Source: an uncultured Pseudomonadota bacterium
Lineage (GTDB): Bacteria; Pseudomonadota; Gammaproteobacteria; Xanthomonadales; Ahniellaceae
Assembly (NCBI GenBank): GCA_937996755.1
Contig: CALKUS010000029.1
Span: forward strand, 1-25,761
Reading direction: 5' to 3'
DNA: 25,761 bases
In this document: one piece after another, positions 1-6,895 of the stretch
Position numbering within the stretch: the stretch's first letter is position 1
Layout: every line of letters begins with the position of its first letter
Notes under the pieces: generated by a model
The model's database searches: none
Told to the model about the DNA's origin: nothing
What the model saw: only the letters and a program-made list of their open reading frames with translations
Program-made: the position numbers and the translations under genes

Positions 1-32
1 GACTGGAGTTCAGACGTGTGCTCTTCCGATCT
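1..32 (+). other. Illumina TruSeq adapter remnant (not genomic)
   Basis: The first 32 bases are identical to the TruSeq read-2/index adapter as I know it, from GACTGGAGTT to CTCTTCCGATCT. Genomic sequence starts at 33. In the frame of the following gene the adapter translates to a start-like codon followed by CSSDL, a known contaminant peptide in databases. It marks an untrimmed contig end, so nothing can be said about what lies upstream in the genome. Confidence 0.98.
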
Positions 33-969
33 AGAGCTGATCATCACGGCGCTGCCGCTGTACCACATCTTCGCGTTGACGGCGAACTGCCTCGTGTTCA
101 TGAAGTTCGGCGGCAAGAACGTGCTGATCACGAATCCGCGCGACATGCCCGGGTTCGTTGCGGAGCTCGGCCGCCACCATTTCACCGCCATCACGGGCGT
201 CAACACGCTGTTCAACGGACTGCTGAACACGAAGGGCTTTGCCGAGCTCGACTTCTCGCAGCTGCGCCTGTCGCTCGGCGGCGGCATGGCGGTGCAACGC
301 GCGGTCGCGGAGCGCTGGAAGAAGGTCACCAGGTGCACACTCGTGGAGGCATACGGCCTCACCGAGACGTCGCCCGCCGCGTGCATGAATCCGCTCGACC
401 TGCCCGAGTACAACGGGGCGATCGGCCTGCCGATCCCGTCGACGGAAGCGAGCGTGCAGGACGAAAACGGCGAGCTGCTGCCGATGGGCGAGGTCGGCGA
501 GCTCTGCATCCGCGGCCCGCAGGTGATGAAGGGCTACTGGCAGCGACCCGAGGAAACGGCGAAGGTGCTCATGCCGAACGGCTGGCTGCACACCGGCGAC
601 ATGGCGCGCATGGACGCGAGCGGCTTCTTCTACATCGTCGACCGCAAGAAGGACATGATCCTGGTGTCCGGCTTCAACGTTTACCCGAACGAGATCGAGG
701 ACGTGATCGCGACCATGCCCGGCGTGCTCGAGGTCGCGGCGGTCGGCGTGCCCGACGAGAAGTCGGGCGAGGCGGTGAAGGTCGTGATCGTCAAGAAGGA
801 CCCTGCCCTCACGGCCGAGGACGTGCGCGCGCACTGCCGCACGAACCTCACCGGATACAAGCAGCCGCGCTTCATCGAGTTCCGCGACTCGCTGCCGAAG
901 ACGAACGTGGGCAAGATCCTGCGCCGCGAGCTGCGCGAACCCGCGGGCCGCAGCCCTGCCGCAGCCTGA
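33..969 (+). CDS. rpfB: Long-chain acyl-CoA ligase, C-terminal part (RpfB/FadD-like), 5' truncated
   Basis: This is the C-terminal ~312 residues of an AMP-forming acyl-CoA synthetase of the FadD type, which activates fatty acids as acyl-adenylates and then acyl-CoA. Visible motifs are the YGLTETSP adenylate-binding motif (about 352-375), the GWLHTGD...DRKKDMILVSGFNVYPNEIE fatty-acyl-CoA synthetase signature (about 580-700), and the C-terminal PKTNVGKILRREL segment whose Lys (codon 913-915) is the usual adenylation lysine. The N-terminal half is missing because the contig begins here; the GTG at 16 lies in adapter and is not a start. In Xanthomonas an enzyme of this type, RpfB, sits next to rpfF and acts in DSF precursor supply or turnover. 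The neighbourhood supports that name, but a general FadD cannot be excluded from the fragment alone. Confidence 0.85.
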
Positions 970-982
970 CGTTGCAAACGAA

Positions 983-1010
983 GGCAGGAGCCCACCCTGT
1001 GGGCGATTCC
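983..1010. repeat. REP-like palindrome between convergent genes
   Basis: A short GGAGCCC...GGGCGA palindrome lies in the 42-base gap between the ends of the acyl-CoA ligase gene and dinB. Its stem is GCCCAC (990-995) paired with GTGGGC (999-1004) around a 3-base loop. It shares the GGAGCCC/GGGCGA core with the paired element at 8427-8485, so it belongs to a dispersed family. Such elements between convergent genes often also serve as transcription terminators. Confidence 0.7.
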
Positions 1011-1011
1011 T

Positions 1012-2184
1012 TCAATCGTCGTTCTTCAACCCCGTGGCGCGACGGATCGCACCACCGCCGAACTTCTCGTTGATCCGGTCCACGAGCGCGTCGTTCGCAC
1101 GGCGCGGCGGCGCAGCCGCGAACAGGTCGGGCTGCGCGGCCGCGGCCGCGAATCCGCTCAACGTGACCCCGAGCAGGCGCAGCGCCGGTCGCTCGCGCTC
1201 GCCCCACCAGCGACGCAGGATGGTTTCGCCCAGCGCGTAGATGTCGTTCGTGGCCGCGGAGGGCACGGCAAGCTGTGCCTGTCGCGTCATCGTTTCGAAC
1301 GGCGGCACGCGCAGCTTCAGCGTCACGGTGCGCCCGGCCAGCTCGTGGCGCCGCGCACGCTCGCCGACGCGCTCCGTCAGCCGCATGAGCCAGGCGCGCG
1401 CATCATCGAGCGTCACGAGGTCCTCGAGGAAGGTGTTCTCGGCGCCGATCGACTTCTCCTCCCGATCCGGCACGACCGGACGATCGTCCTCGCCGGCGGC
1501 GAGGCGCGCGAGCTCCGCGCCGTGGCTGCCGAACAATTGCCCGAGCAGCGCGCGCGATGCACGTCGCAGCTGGCCGATCGTGGCGATGCGATGCGCGGCC
1601 AGGCGCGCCTCCGCCACCTTCCCCACCGTCCACAGCCGACCGACCGGCAGCGGATCGAGTGTCTCGTGAACGCGTTCCGGCAACAGGTGGTACAGGCCGT
1701 CCGGCTTGCCGAGCTCCGTCGCGAGCTTCGCGAGCAGCTTGTTGTGCGCCATGCCGACGGAACAGCGCAGGCCGGTGGCGGCCAGCACTTCGCGTTTCAG
1801 CAACGTGCCGATCTCGGTGAGCGAACCGAACAGGCGGAGGCTGGCGCCGACGTCGAGGAATGCCTCGTCGAGCGACAGGCCTTCCACTTCCGGCGTCACT
1901 CGGCCGAGCACGTCGAACACCTGCGCCGACACTTCCGAATACCGCGACATGCGCGGTGCGACGAAGATGCCGTCCGGGCACAGTCGCTTCGCAGTGACGC
2001 CCGGCATGGCCGAGCGCACGCCGAAGCGACGAGCTTCGTAGCTCGCTGTTGCGACGACGCCACGCCGCGAGTCGCTGCCGACGATGACCGGCAGGCCGCG
2101 CCACTCCGGATGGTCGAGCTGTTCGACGGACGCATAGAACGCGTCCATGTCGACATGGACGATGGCTCGTTGCGAGCATTTCAT
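1012..2184 (-). CDS. dinB: DNA polymerase IV (Y-family translesion polymerase)
   Basis: This encodes a 390-residue Y-family polymerase that copies past DNA lesions without proofreading. The catalytic carboxylates are present in VDMDAFYASVE (D12) and SLDEAFLD (D106, E107), and F16 sits at the steric-gate position that excludes ribonucleotides. Finger, thumb (helix-hairpin-helix) and little-finger regions follow in normal order. A QPDLF motif near the C-terminus resembles a beta-clamp binding peptide, but it is followed by about 30 more residues (DALVDRINEKFG...), as in some UmuC/DinB2-type proteins. I chose ATG 2184, which places the catalytic motif at the usual distance from the N-terminus; an in-frame ATG at 2214 would add ten basic residues. 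It points against both flanking rpf genes. I saw no clear LexA box upstream. Confidence 0.93.
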   Translation of the reverse strand: MKCSQRAIVHVDMDAFYASVEQLDHPEWRGLPVIVGSDSRRGVVATASYEARRFGVRSAMPGVTAKRLCPDGIFVAPRMSRYSEVSAQVFDVLGRVTPEVEGLSLDEAFLDVGASLRLFGSLTEIGTLLKREVLAATGLRCSVGMAHNKLLAKLATELGKPDGLYHLLPERVHETLDPLPVGRLWTVGKVAEARLAAHRIATIGQLRRASRALLGQLFGSHGAELARLAAGEDDRPVVPDREEKSIGAENTFLEDLVTLDDARAWLMRLTERVGERARRHELAGRTVTLKLRVPPFETMTRQAQLAVPSAATNDIYALGETILRRWWGERERPALRLLGVTLSGFAAAAAQPDLFAAAPPRRANDALVDRINEKFGGGAIRRATGLKNDD

Positions 2185-2427
2185 GGCTTGATCGAGCCTG
2201 CGCTTCCGCCGCATCCGCGTCGACTGCCGCGGTCCACCGGACGGATTTTCCGTCGCGATCCGGCCGGATTCCAGCGGACGAATTGACGTCGCGCAAACCC
2301 GTCCGCAACTGGGGGTTCACTCCCTTGACAAACTGCGACGCAGTGCATTTGCCGACCCCTTGCGAAAGGCGCAAGCTGCCGTCGTGCCGCGATCCCCCGC
2401 GGCATACGGCCGACGACGAGGTGAACC
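2185..2427. promoter_or_regulatory. Divergent dinB/rpfF regulatory region with candidate rpfF promoter and leader hairpins
   Basis: This 243-base gap must hold promoters for both dinB (-) and rpfF (+). A perfect TTGACA -35 hexamer lies at 2325-2330 on the plus strand, but the sequence 16-17 bases downstream (around 2347-2353) is a poor -10, so activator help would be needed if it is used. Two hairpins follow. One has a 6-bp stem, CTTGCG/CGCAAG, at 2359-2375. The larger, at 2378-2410, has two stacked stems (GCCGT/ACGGC and TGCCGCG/CGCGGCA) around a 6-base loop. The rpfF ribosome-binding site (GAGGTG, five bases before the ATG) begins about 10 bases after the second hairpin. Confidence 0.4.
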
Positions 2428-3354
2428 ATGTCCGCAATCGATCTTCCCATCCGGGAACCATTCTTCCGAAGCGTGCGAGCGAGCGAGGAAGCCGACACCG
2501 GCACGTTCTGGTGCCACATGCACGCGAAGACGCCGGGCGCGGCGCGCACGACGCGCCCGTGTTTCAGCACGCAGCTGCTCGACGACCTGCGTTCGTTCCA
2601 GCTCTGGGCCTCCGACCGCATCGCGCGCCGTGCCACCGAACGCGACGAGAAGCCGCTCTCGCACGTGATGCTCGCCTCCGATGCCGAGGTCTTCAACCTC
2701 GGTGGCGACCTTGCGTTGTTCGCGGGCCTGATCCGCGCGCGCGACCGGCAATGGCTGCTGCGCTATGCGCGCACCTGCATCGAGGTGGCGTACGGCTTCC
2801 AGCGCCTGTGCGAGGCGCCGTTCCACAGCGTGGCCGTGCTCGAGGGCGACGCGCTCGGTGGCGGTTTCGAGGCGGCGCTGTGCTGCCATACGATCGTCGC
2901 CGAGGAAGGCATCGGCATGGGCTTCCCCGAAGTCCTGTTCGACCTGTTCCCCGGCATGGGCGCGTACTCGTTCCTGAGCCGGCGCACGACGCCGATCCAG
3001 GCCGAACGCATGATGATGGACGGCGCCGTTTACTCGAGCGACGAGCTCTTCAAGCTCGGCATCGTCGACGTGCTCGTGCCCAAGGGCCAGGCGAAGGAAG
3101 CGGCGCGCGAGATCGTCAAGCGCAACCAGCGCATCGGCCACGCGCGCACGGCCATGCACAAGGTGCGTCGCATCTGCCAGCCCGTGACGCTGGAGGAGCT
3201 GCTTGCCGTGACCGAATGCTGGGTCGACACCGCCCTGCAGCTCGGCGACAAGGCGCTCGCCACGATGGAACGCCTGGTGCGCGCGCAGAACAAGCGATTC
3301 GTCGCCGCGCCCGGCGCTGCGCCGGCGCCCGCGGTGAACGCCGCGCGCGCCTAG
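2428..3354 (+). CDS. rpfF: DSF synthase, crotonase-fold enoyl-CoA hydratase/thioesterase RpfF
   Basis: This 308-residue crotonase-superfamily protein closely resembles Xanthomonas RpfF, which makes the cis-2-unsaturated fatty acid signal DSF from acyl-ACP by dehydration and thioester cleavage. Hallmark segments are ACFSTRL-like PCFSTQLLDD (44-53), LASDAEVFNLGGDLALF (82-98), ALGGGFEAAL (142-151), GFPEVLFDLFPGMGAYSF (165-182) and the C-terminal WVDTALQLG...MERLVRAQ. The two catalytic glutamates of RpfF correspond to E148 and E168, with the correct 20-residue spacing, so the enzyme looks active. The ATG has a strong GAGGTG ribosome-binding site. The gene has its own upstream region, because dinB separates it from the acyl-CoA ligase gene, and it converges on rpfC. 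The C-terminus ends in a short Ala/Pro-rich tail. Confidence 0.93.
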   Translation: MSAIDLPIREPFFRSVRASEEADTGTFWCHMHAKTPGAARTTRPCFSTQLLDDLRSFQLWASDRIARRATERDEKPLSHVMLASDAEVFNLGGDLALFAGLIRARDRQWLLRYARTCIEVAYGFQRLCEAPFHSVAVLEGDALGGGFEAALCCHTIVAEEGIGMGFPEVLFDLFPGMGAYSFLSRRTTPIQAERMMMDGAVYSSDELFKLGIVDVLVPKGQAKEAAREIVKRNQRIGHARTAMHKVRRICQPVTLEELLAVTECWVDTALQLGDKALATMERLVRAQNKRFVAAPGAAPAPAVNAARA

Positions 3355-3371
3355 GCGCACGCAGGCTGCGG

Positions 3372-3399
3372 CCCCGGGAGCGAGTCGGCGCTCCCGGGG
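3372..3399. terminator. Hairpin terminator between convergent rpfF and rpfC
   Basis: A perfect 10-bp stem (CCCCGGGAGC at 3372-3381 with its complement at 3390-3399) encloses an 8-base loop. It lies 17 bases after the rpfF stop and is followed by a T-rich stretch (TCGTTCTGTGTTT), so it fits an intrinsic terminator for rpfF. A second, smaller hairpin, CGACCC/GGGTCG (3425-3442), lies nearer the rpfC stop and may serve the opposite strand. Confidence 0.75.
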
Positions 3400-3473
3400 T
3401 CGTTCTGTGTTTGCCGATGGGGCCCGACCCCGGCTCGGGTCGATGGGCAGCGGCACCGCCGCTGCGCGAGCGA

Positions 3474-5630
3474 TCAGCTCGACTCTTCCTCGGTGCCGGC
3501 CGTGCCGCCGTCGCGCAGGTGTTCCAGCGTCGCCGGCAATTGCTGCCGCACGCGTTCCAGTGCCTGGGTCAGGCGCGCGACGTGCGTCTTCCATTCGCGC
3601 GGCAGCAGCGAAGCGCTCGCCGTCACCGCGGTGCACGCGGCCACGATCTGCGACGCGCCCATGTTGCCTGCGACGCCTTTCAGGGCGTGGTTCGCTTCGC
3701 GAACCTGCTCCCAGTTGCCGGCGATGCCGGCGCGGTCGAACTCGGCCAGGCAGCGCGCGGCGTCGCGCAGGCACTGCTCGACGAAATCCTTCACGAAGTC
3801 GCTGCCGAGCTTGAGCCCGTCGAGCTCGCGCAGCACGGTCGCGTCCAGCACCTGCACGTCGTCGATCCAGGGGCGCGCAGCGTCGGCGGCGTCGTCGCGT
3901 GCGGCTGCCGCGACGTTGCTCAGCACGTCGAGCAGCTGCGCCGCGACCACCGGCTTCGGCAGGAACGCCGCGACGCCGGCCTTCTCGGCCTCGCGCAGCG
4001 TCTCGACCGTGGCGTCGGCGCTGACCGCGATGAACGGCGTCAATCGCCCGCCCGCTTCGAGGAAGCGGGCTTCCTTCATGGTGTCGATGCCGCTCTTGCG
4101 CGGCATGTGCAGGTCGATCAGGACGGCGTCGAAACGCTCCCCGACCAGCAGGTCGAGCACGGCCTCTCCGTCGTCGACGACCACCACTTCGTGGCCGGCT
4201 TTCTCGAGCAGGCGACGCAGCACGAGCTGGTTCGCGGGCTGGTCGTCGCAGACCAGCAGGCGCAGCGTGCGCACGCGCACGCGATGGCGGACGAACGGGT
4301 CGTCGAACGCGATGACGTTGTCGGGCGTCGCGGGAACCGCGGGCAGCACGGCTCCGCCTTCGATGCGGGCGAACGGCAGGTCGACGAGGAACCGCGTGCC
4401 GTGCGGCTGGTTGTCCTCGACCGCGATGGTGCCGCCGAGCAATTCGGTCAGCGTCTTCGCGATCGTGGTGCCGAGGCCGGTGCCCGCGTAGCGCCGCGCG
4501 AGGCTGGCATCGCCCTGCTCGAACGGCTGGAACACGCGCTGCTTCACCTCGTCGCTCATGCCGACGCCGGTGTCCGCGACCATGAAGCGCAACTGCAGCT
4601 GGCCGTCGGCCGCCGTACCGAGGCAGGAAACCCGGACTTCGACGCGACCGCTGTCGGTGAACTTGATCGCATTGTGCGCGAGGTTGACGAGCACCTGCCG
4701 CAGGTGGCCGGCGTCGCCGTGCAGCTCGGGCGGGACGTCGTCGGCGATCGACGATTCGAACGCCAGCTTCTTCTCGGCGGCGAGCGGCGCGAGCATCGTG
4801 GTGATGCCGCGCAGCAGCTCGGGCAGCGCGAAATCGCCGTCGCGGCGCTTGAGCTTGCCGGCCTCGATGGCACTGATGTCGAGCACGTCCTCGACCAGCA
4901 TCAACAGCGAATTCGCGGCGGCCTGGATGACGTCGGCGCATTCGCGTTGTTCCGGCGTGAGCCGCGTGCCGTGCAGCAGGCCGCTCATGCCGATGATGCC
5001 GTTGAGCGGCGTCCGGAACTCGTGGCTCATGTTCGCCAGGAACCGGCTCTTCGCCTGGTTCGCGCGCTTCGCCTCCTGGGTGGCGTCGGTCAGCGCGCGC
5101 AGCAGCGAGCTGAGGTACCCCGGGATGGCAACGAGGCCGATCAACAGGCCGACGGCGAGGTAGATGTTGTCCTGCCAGTACTTGCTGGTGCAGATGACTG
5201 CCAGGAACGACGCGGCCGCGAGCGTGCTGGCGAGCGCCAGGAAGCGCGGGCCGTATCGCAAGCCGTTCCCGATCGTGACCCAGAGGTAGATGATGTAGAG
5301 CGGCGCGAGCGCCTTGTCGTGCAGCGTCATCATCCCCAGCAGCGTGCCGTAGTCGGCCAGCATGCCGACGATGCGACGCGTGTAGGAAATGCCCGGCCGG
5401 ACCATGATGCCGACCACCAGACCCAAGCCGAGCACGGTTTCCGCGAGGATGATGCCGATCGCGGCGCGTTGCGCCGGGTCGTCGAAGTTCTGCGCGACGC
5501 TCAGCCCGAACAGGTAGGCCAGGATCAGCGCGGCGATCGCCAGGCGCACCAGCGCCTGTTCGTGTTCGGAGTCCTGGCGCCCGCGCAGGCGGGACAGGAC
5601 GAGCTGGTGCAGGCGGATCATTTCCGGCAC
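3474..5630 (-). CDS. rpfC: DSF sensor hybrid histidine kinase RpfC
   Basis: This is a 718-residue hybrid sensor kinase. A short N-terminal input segment (about 1-25, containing QDSEHEQ, as in Xanthomonas RpfC where DSF is sensed) is followed by five or six membrane helices (about 27-172). HisKA comes next with phospho-acceptor H203 in NMSHEFRTPLNGI, then HATPase with N320 (HNAIKF) and the DTGVGM and GTGLG boxes, a receiver domain with D506 and K559, and an HPt domain with H648 in NHALKG. All phosphorelay residues are present. It is the last gene of the minus-strand series and follows rpfG by 11 bases. The start taken is GTG 5630; ATG 5621, three codons later, is the alternative. RpfC also binds RpfF to restrain DSF synthesis in Xanthomonas. 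No rpfH gene lies between rpfG and rpfC. Confidence 0.95.
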   Translation of the reverse strand: MPEMIRLHQLVLSRLRGRQDSEHEQALVRLAIAALILAYLFGLSVAQNFDDPAQRAAIGIILAETVLGLGLVVGIMVRPGISYTRRIVGMLADYGTLLGMMTLHDKALAPLYIIYLWVTIGNGLRYGPRFLALASTLAAASFLAVICTSKYWQDNIYLAVGLLIGLVAIPGYLSSLLRALTDATQEAKRANQAKSRFLANMSHEFRTPLNGIIGMSGLLHGTRLTPEQRECADVIQAAANSLLMLVEDVLDISAIEAGKLKRRDGDFALPELLRGITTMLAPLAAEKKLAFESSIADDVPPELHGDAGHLRQVLVNLAHNAIKFTDSGRVEVRVSCLGTAADGQLQLRFMVADTGVGMSDEVKQRVFQPFEQGDASLARRYAGTGLGTTIAKTLTELLGGTIAVEDNQPHGTRFLVDLPFARIEGGAVLPAVPATPDNVIAFDDPFVRHRVRVRTLRLLVCDDQPANQLVLRRLLEKAGHEVVVVDDGEAVLDLLVGERFDAVLIDLHMPRKSGIDTMKEARFLEAGGRLTPFIAVSADATVETLREAEKAGVAAFLPKPVVAAQLLDVLSNVAAAARDDAADAARPWIDDVQVLDATVLRELDGLKLGSDFVKDFVEQCLRDAARCLAEFDRAGIAGNWEQVREANHALKGVAGNMGASQIVAACTAVTASASLLPREWKTHVARLTQALERVRQQLPATLEHLRDGGTAGTEEESS

Positions 5631-5641
5631 TGATGCAATTC

Positions 5642-6706
5642 TCAGGCCCCGGTCGGTGCGGCGACCGACGGGGGGCCCGCAAATGCCCGTTGTATCTCGA
5701 GAATCCGGGCGAGTCCGCGGTCGAACGCCGCGACGCAGTCGGGGTGGAAACGGGTGCCGCTCTGCGTCCGGATGTGCTCCACCGCCTCACTCACGGGAAT
5801 CGCGTCGCGCCAGGGCCGCGGCGAGCACATGGCGTCGAACACGTCGGCGATCGCGACGATGCGCGCGGCCAGCGGGATCGCGTTCCCGGCCAGCTTCTGG
5901 GGATAGCCCAGGCCGTCGTGGCGCTCGTGGTGCGACAGGGCGATGGACGCCGCGAGCTGGACGAAGCGGCTGGAGCTCTCGCGCAGGATGTCGTTGCCGA
6001 TCGTCGTGTGCCGCTCCACCACGGCCCGCTCGGCAGCCGTCAGTGGGCCGTCCTTCAGCAGCACCGAGTCGGGAATGCCGATCTTGCCGATGTCGTACAG
6101 CGGCGCGGCCAGCTCGATCATCTGCGCTTCGCTGTCGGCGATGCCCAGGCCTTCGGCGATCACGCCGGCGTAGCGCCCCACGCGCAGCAGCTGCGCGCCC
6201 GACCCGGCGTCGCGATATTCCGCGGCGCGCGCCAGCAGGTAGAGCATCTCGCGCTCGCGCTGGTCGGCCTCGCGCATGCCCGCGAGCACCTGGCGTTCCA
6301 GCGTGCGGGCACGCTGCTTCACCGACTCGCCCTGCTGGCGCAACGTCAGGAGGTTGCGGCAACGCGCGCGCAGCTCGCGCGGGCGCACCGGCTTGACGAG
6401 GAAATCGATCACGCCGACGTCGAGCGCCGCCTGCCGCACCGGCTCGTCGCCGACCACGGTGATCAGCACGATCGGCACGTCGCGGTGCGCCGGCGGGCGG
6501 CGGAAACGGCGCGCGAACTCGAGGCCGTCCATCGCCGGCATCCGGTAGTCGAGCAACAGCAGGTCCGGTTCCCAGCGGTCGGACCAGGACAGCGCTTCGA
6601 CCGGATCGCCGAAATCCTCGACGTTCAGGTCGGGGCCGAGGCCTTCGACCACGTGGCGCAGCATCGCGCGCGCAGAAGGCTGGTCGTCGACGATCAGGAC
6701 ATTCAT
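5642..6706 (-). CDS. rpfG: RpfG response regulator with a degenerate HD-GYP domain
   Basis: This 354-residue protein has a receiver domain (acidic pocket D7/D8, phospho-acceptor D53 in LLDYRMP, T83, K105) followed by an HD-GYP domain, the c-di-GMP phosphodiesterase that relays DSF signals in Xanthomonas. The start is ATG 6706, with an AGAGG ribosome-binding site and the receiver beginning directly; the open frame continues upstream without support. The HD-GYP domain keeps D205, K208, H233, H259/H260, the GYP motif (267-269) and D288. However, the HD histidine is Tyr (Y204, TAC at 6095-6097), and the upstream ETGxH metal-binding motif reads GSGAQ (G168, Q172). Three probable metal ligands are thus gone. 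It is certain as an RpfG orthologue by position and domains; whether it still hydrolyses c-di-GMP is doubtful. Confidence 0.93.
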   Translation of the reverse strand: MNVLIVDDQPSARAMLRHVVEGLGPDLNVEDFGDPVEALSWSDRWEPDLLLLDYRMPAMDGLEFARRFRRPPAHRDVPIVLITVVGDEPVRQAALDVGVIDFLVKPVRPRELRARCRNLLTLRQQGESVKQRARTLERQVLAGMREADQREREMLYLLARAAEYRDAGSGAQLLRVGRYAGVIAEGLGIADSEAQMIELAAPLYDIGKIGIPDSVLLKDGPLTAAERAVVERHTTIGNDILRESSSRFVQLAASIALSHHERHDGLGYPQKLAGNAIPLAARIVAIADVFDAMCSPRPWRDAIPVSEAVEHIRTQSGTRFHPDCVAAFDRGLARILEIQRAFAGPPSVAAPTGA

Positions 6707-6895
6707 TCGAGGGCCTCTACCGCCCACCAGCGTCGGAATTCGGGACGCGCCGCCCGGCGCACCGAGGATGCCAGCGTACAGCAACGCGATACCGTGCCGG
6801 ACCTCCCGAAAGAGATAGTGTCGCGACGCCGGATGTTCTCCCAAGCGCGCGTCGCGGCGGGGTTTGCTGCGCCGCAGCGAGGCGCGACCCGTCGG
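6707..6895. other. Gap between lysS and rpfG
   Basis: These 189 bases separate the lysS stop from the rpfG start and are the longest gap inside the minus-strand series, so rpfG-rpfC may have its own promoter here. I see the AGAGG ribosome-binding site next to rpfG and a small GCTGC/GCAGC hairpin at 6866-6878 just after lysS. I see no convincing -35/-10 pair and no coding sequence. Confidence 0.4.

Noticed and set aside
16..33. GTG at 16 as the true start of the acyl-CoA ligase
   Set aside because: The codon lies within adapter sequence; the genuine gene is missing its N-terminal half.
2283..5633. Long plus-strand frame running through rpfF and opposite rpfC
   Set aside because: It crosses a strongly supported gene and a terminator hairpin in another frame and shows no domain; a shadow of high-GC codon bias.
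6707..6895. A coding extension of rpfG upstream of ATG 6706 (46 extra residues)
   Set aside because: The extension has no receiver-domain similarity, while ATG 6706 has a ribosome-binding site and begins exactly at the receiver domain.
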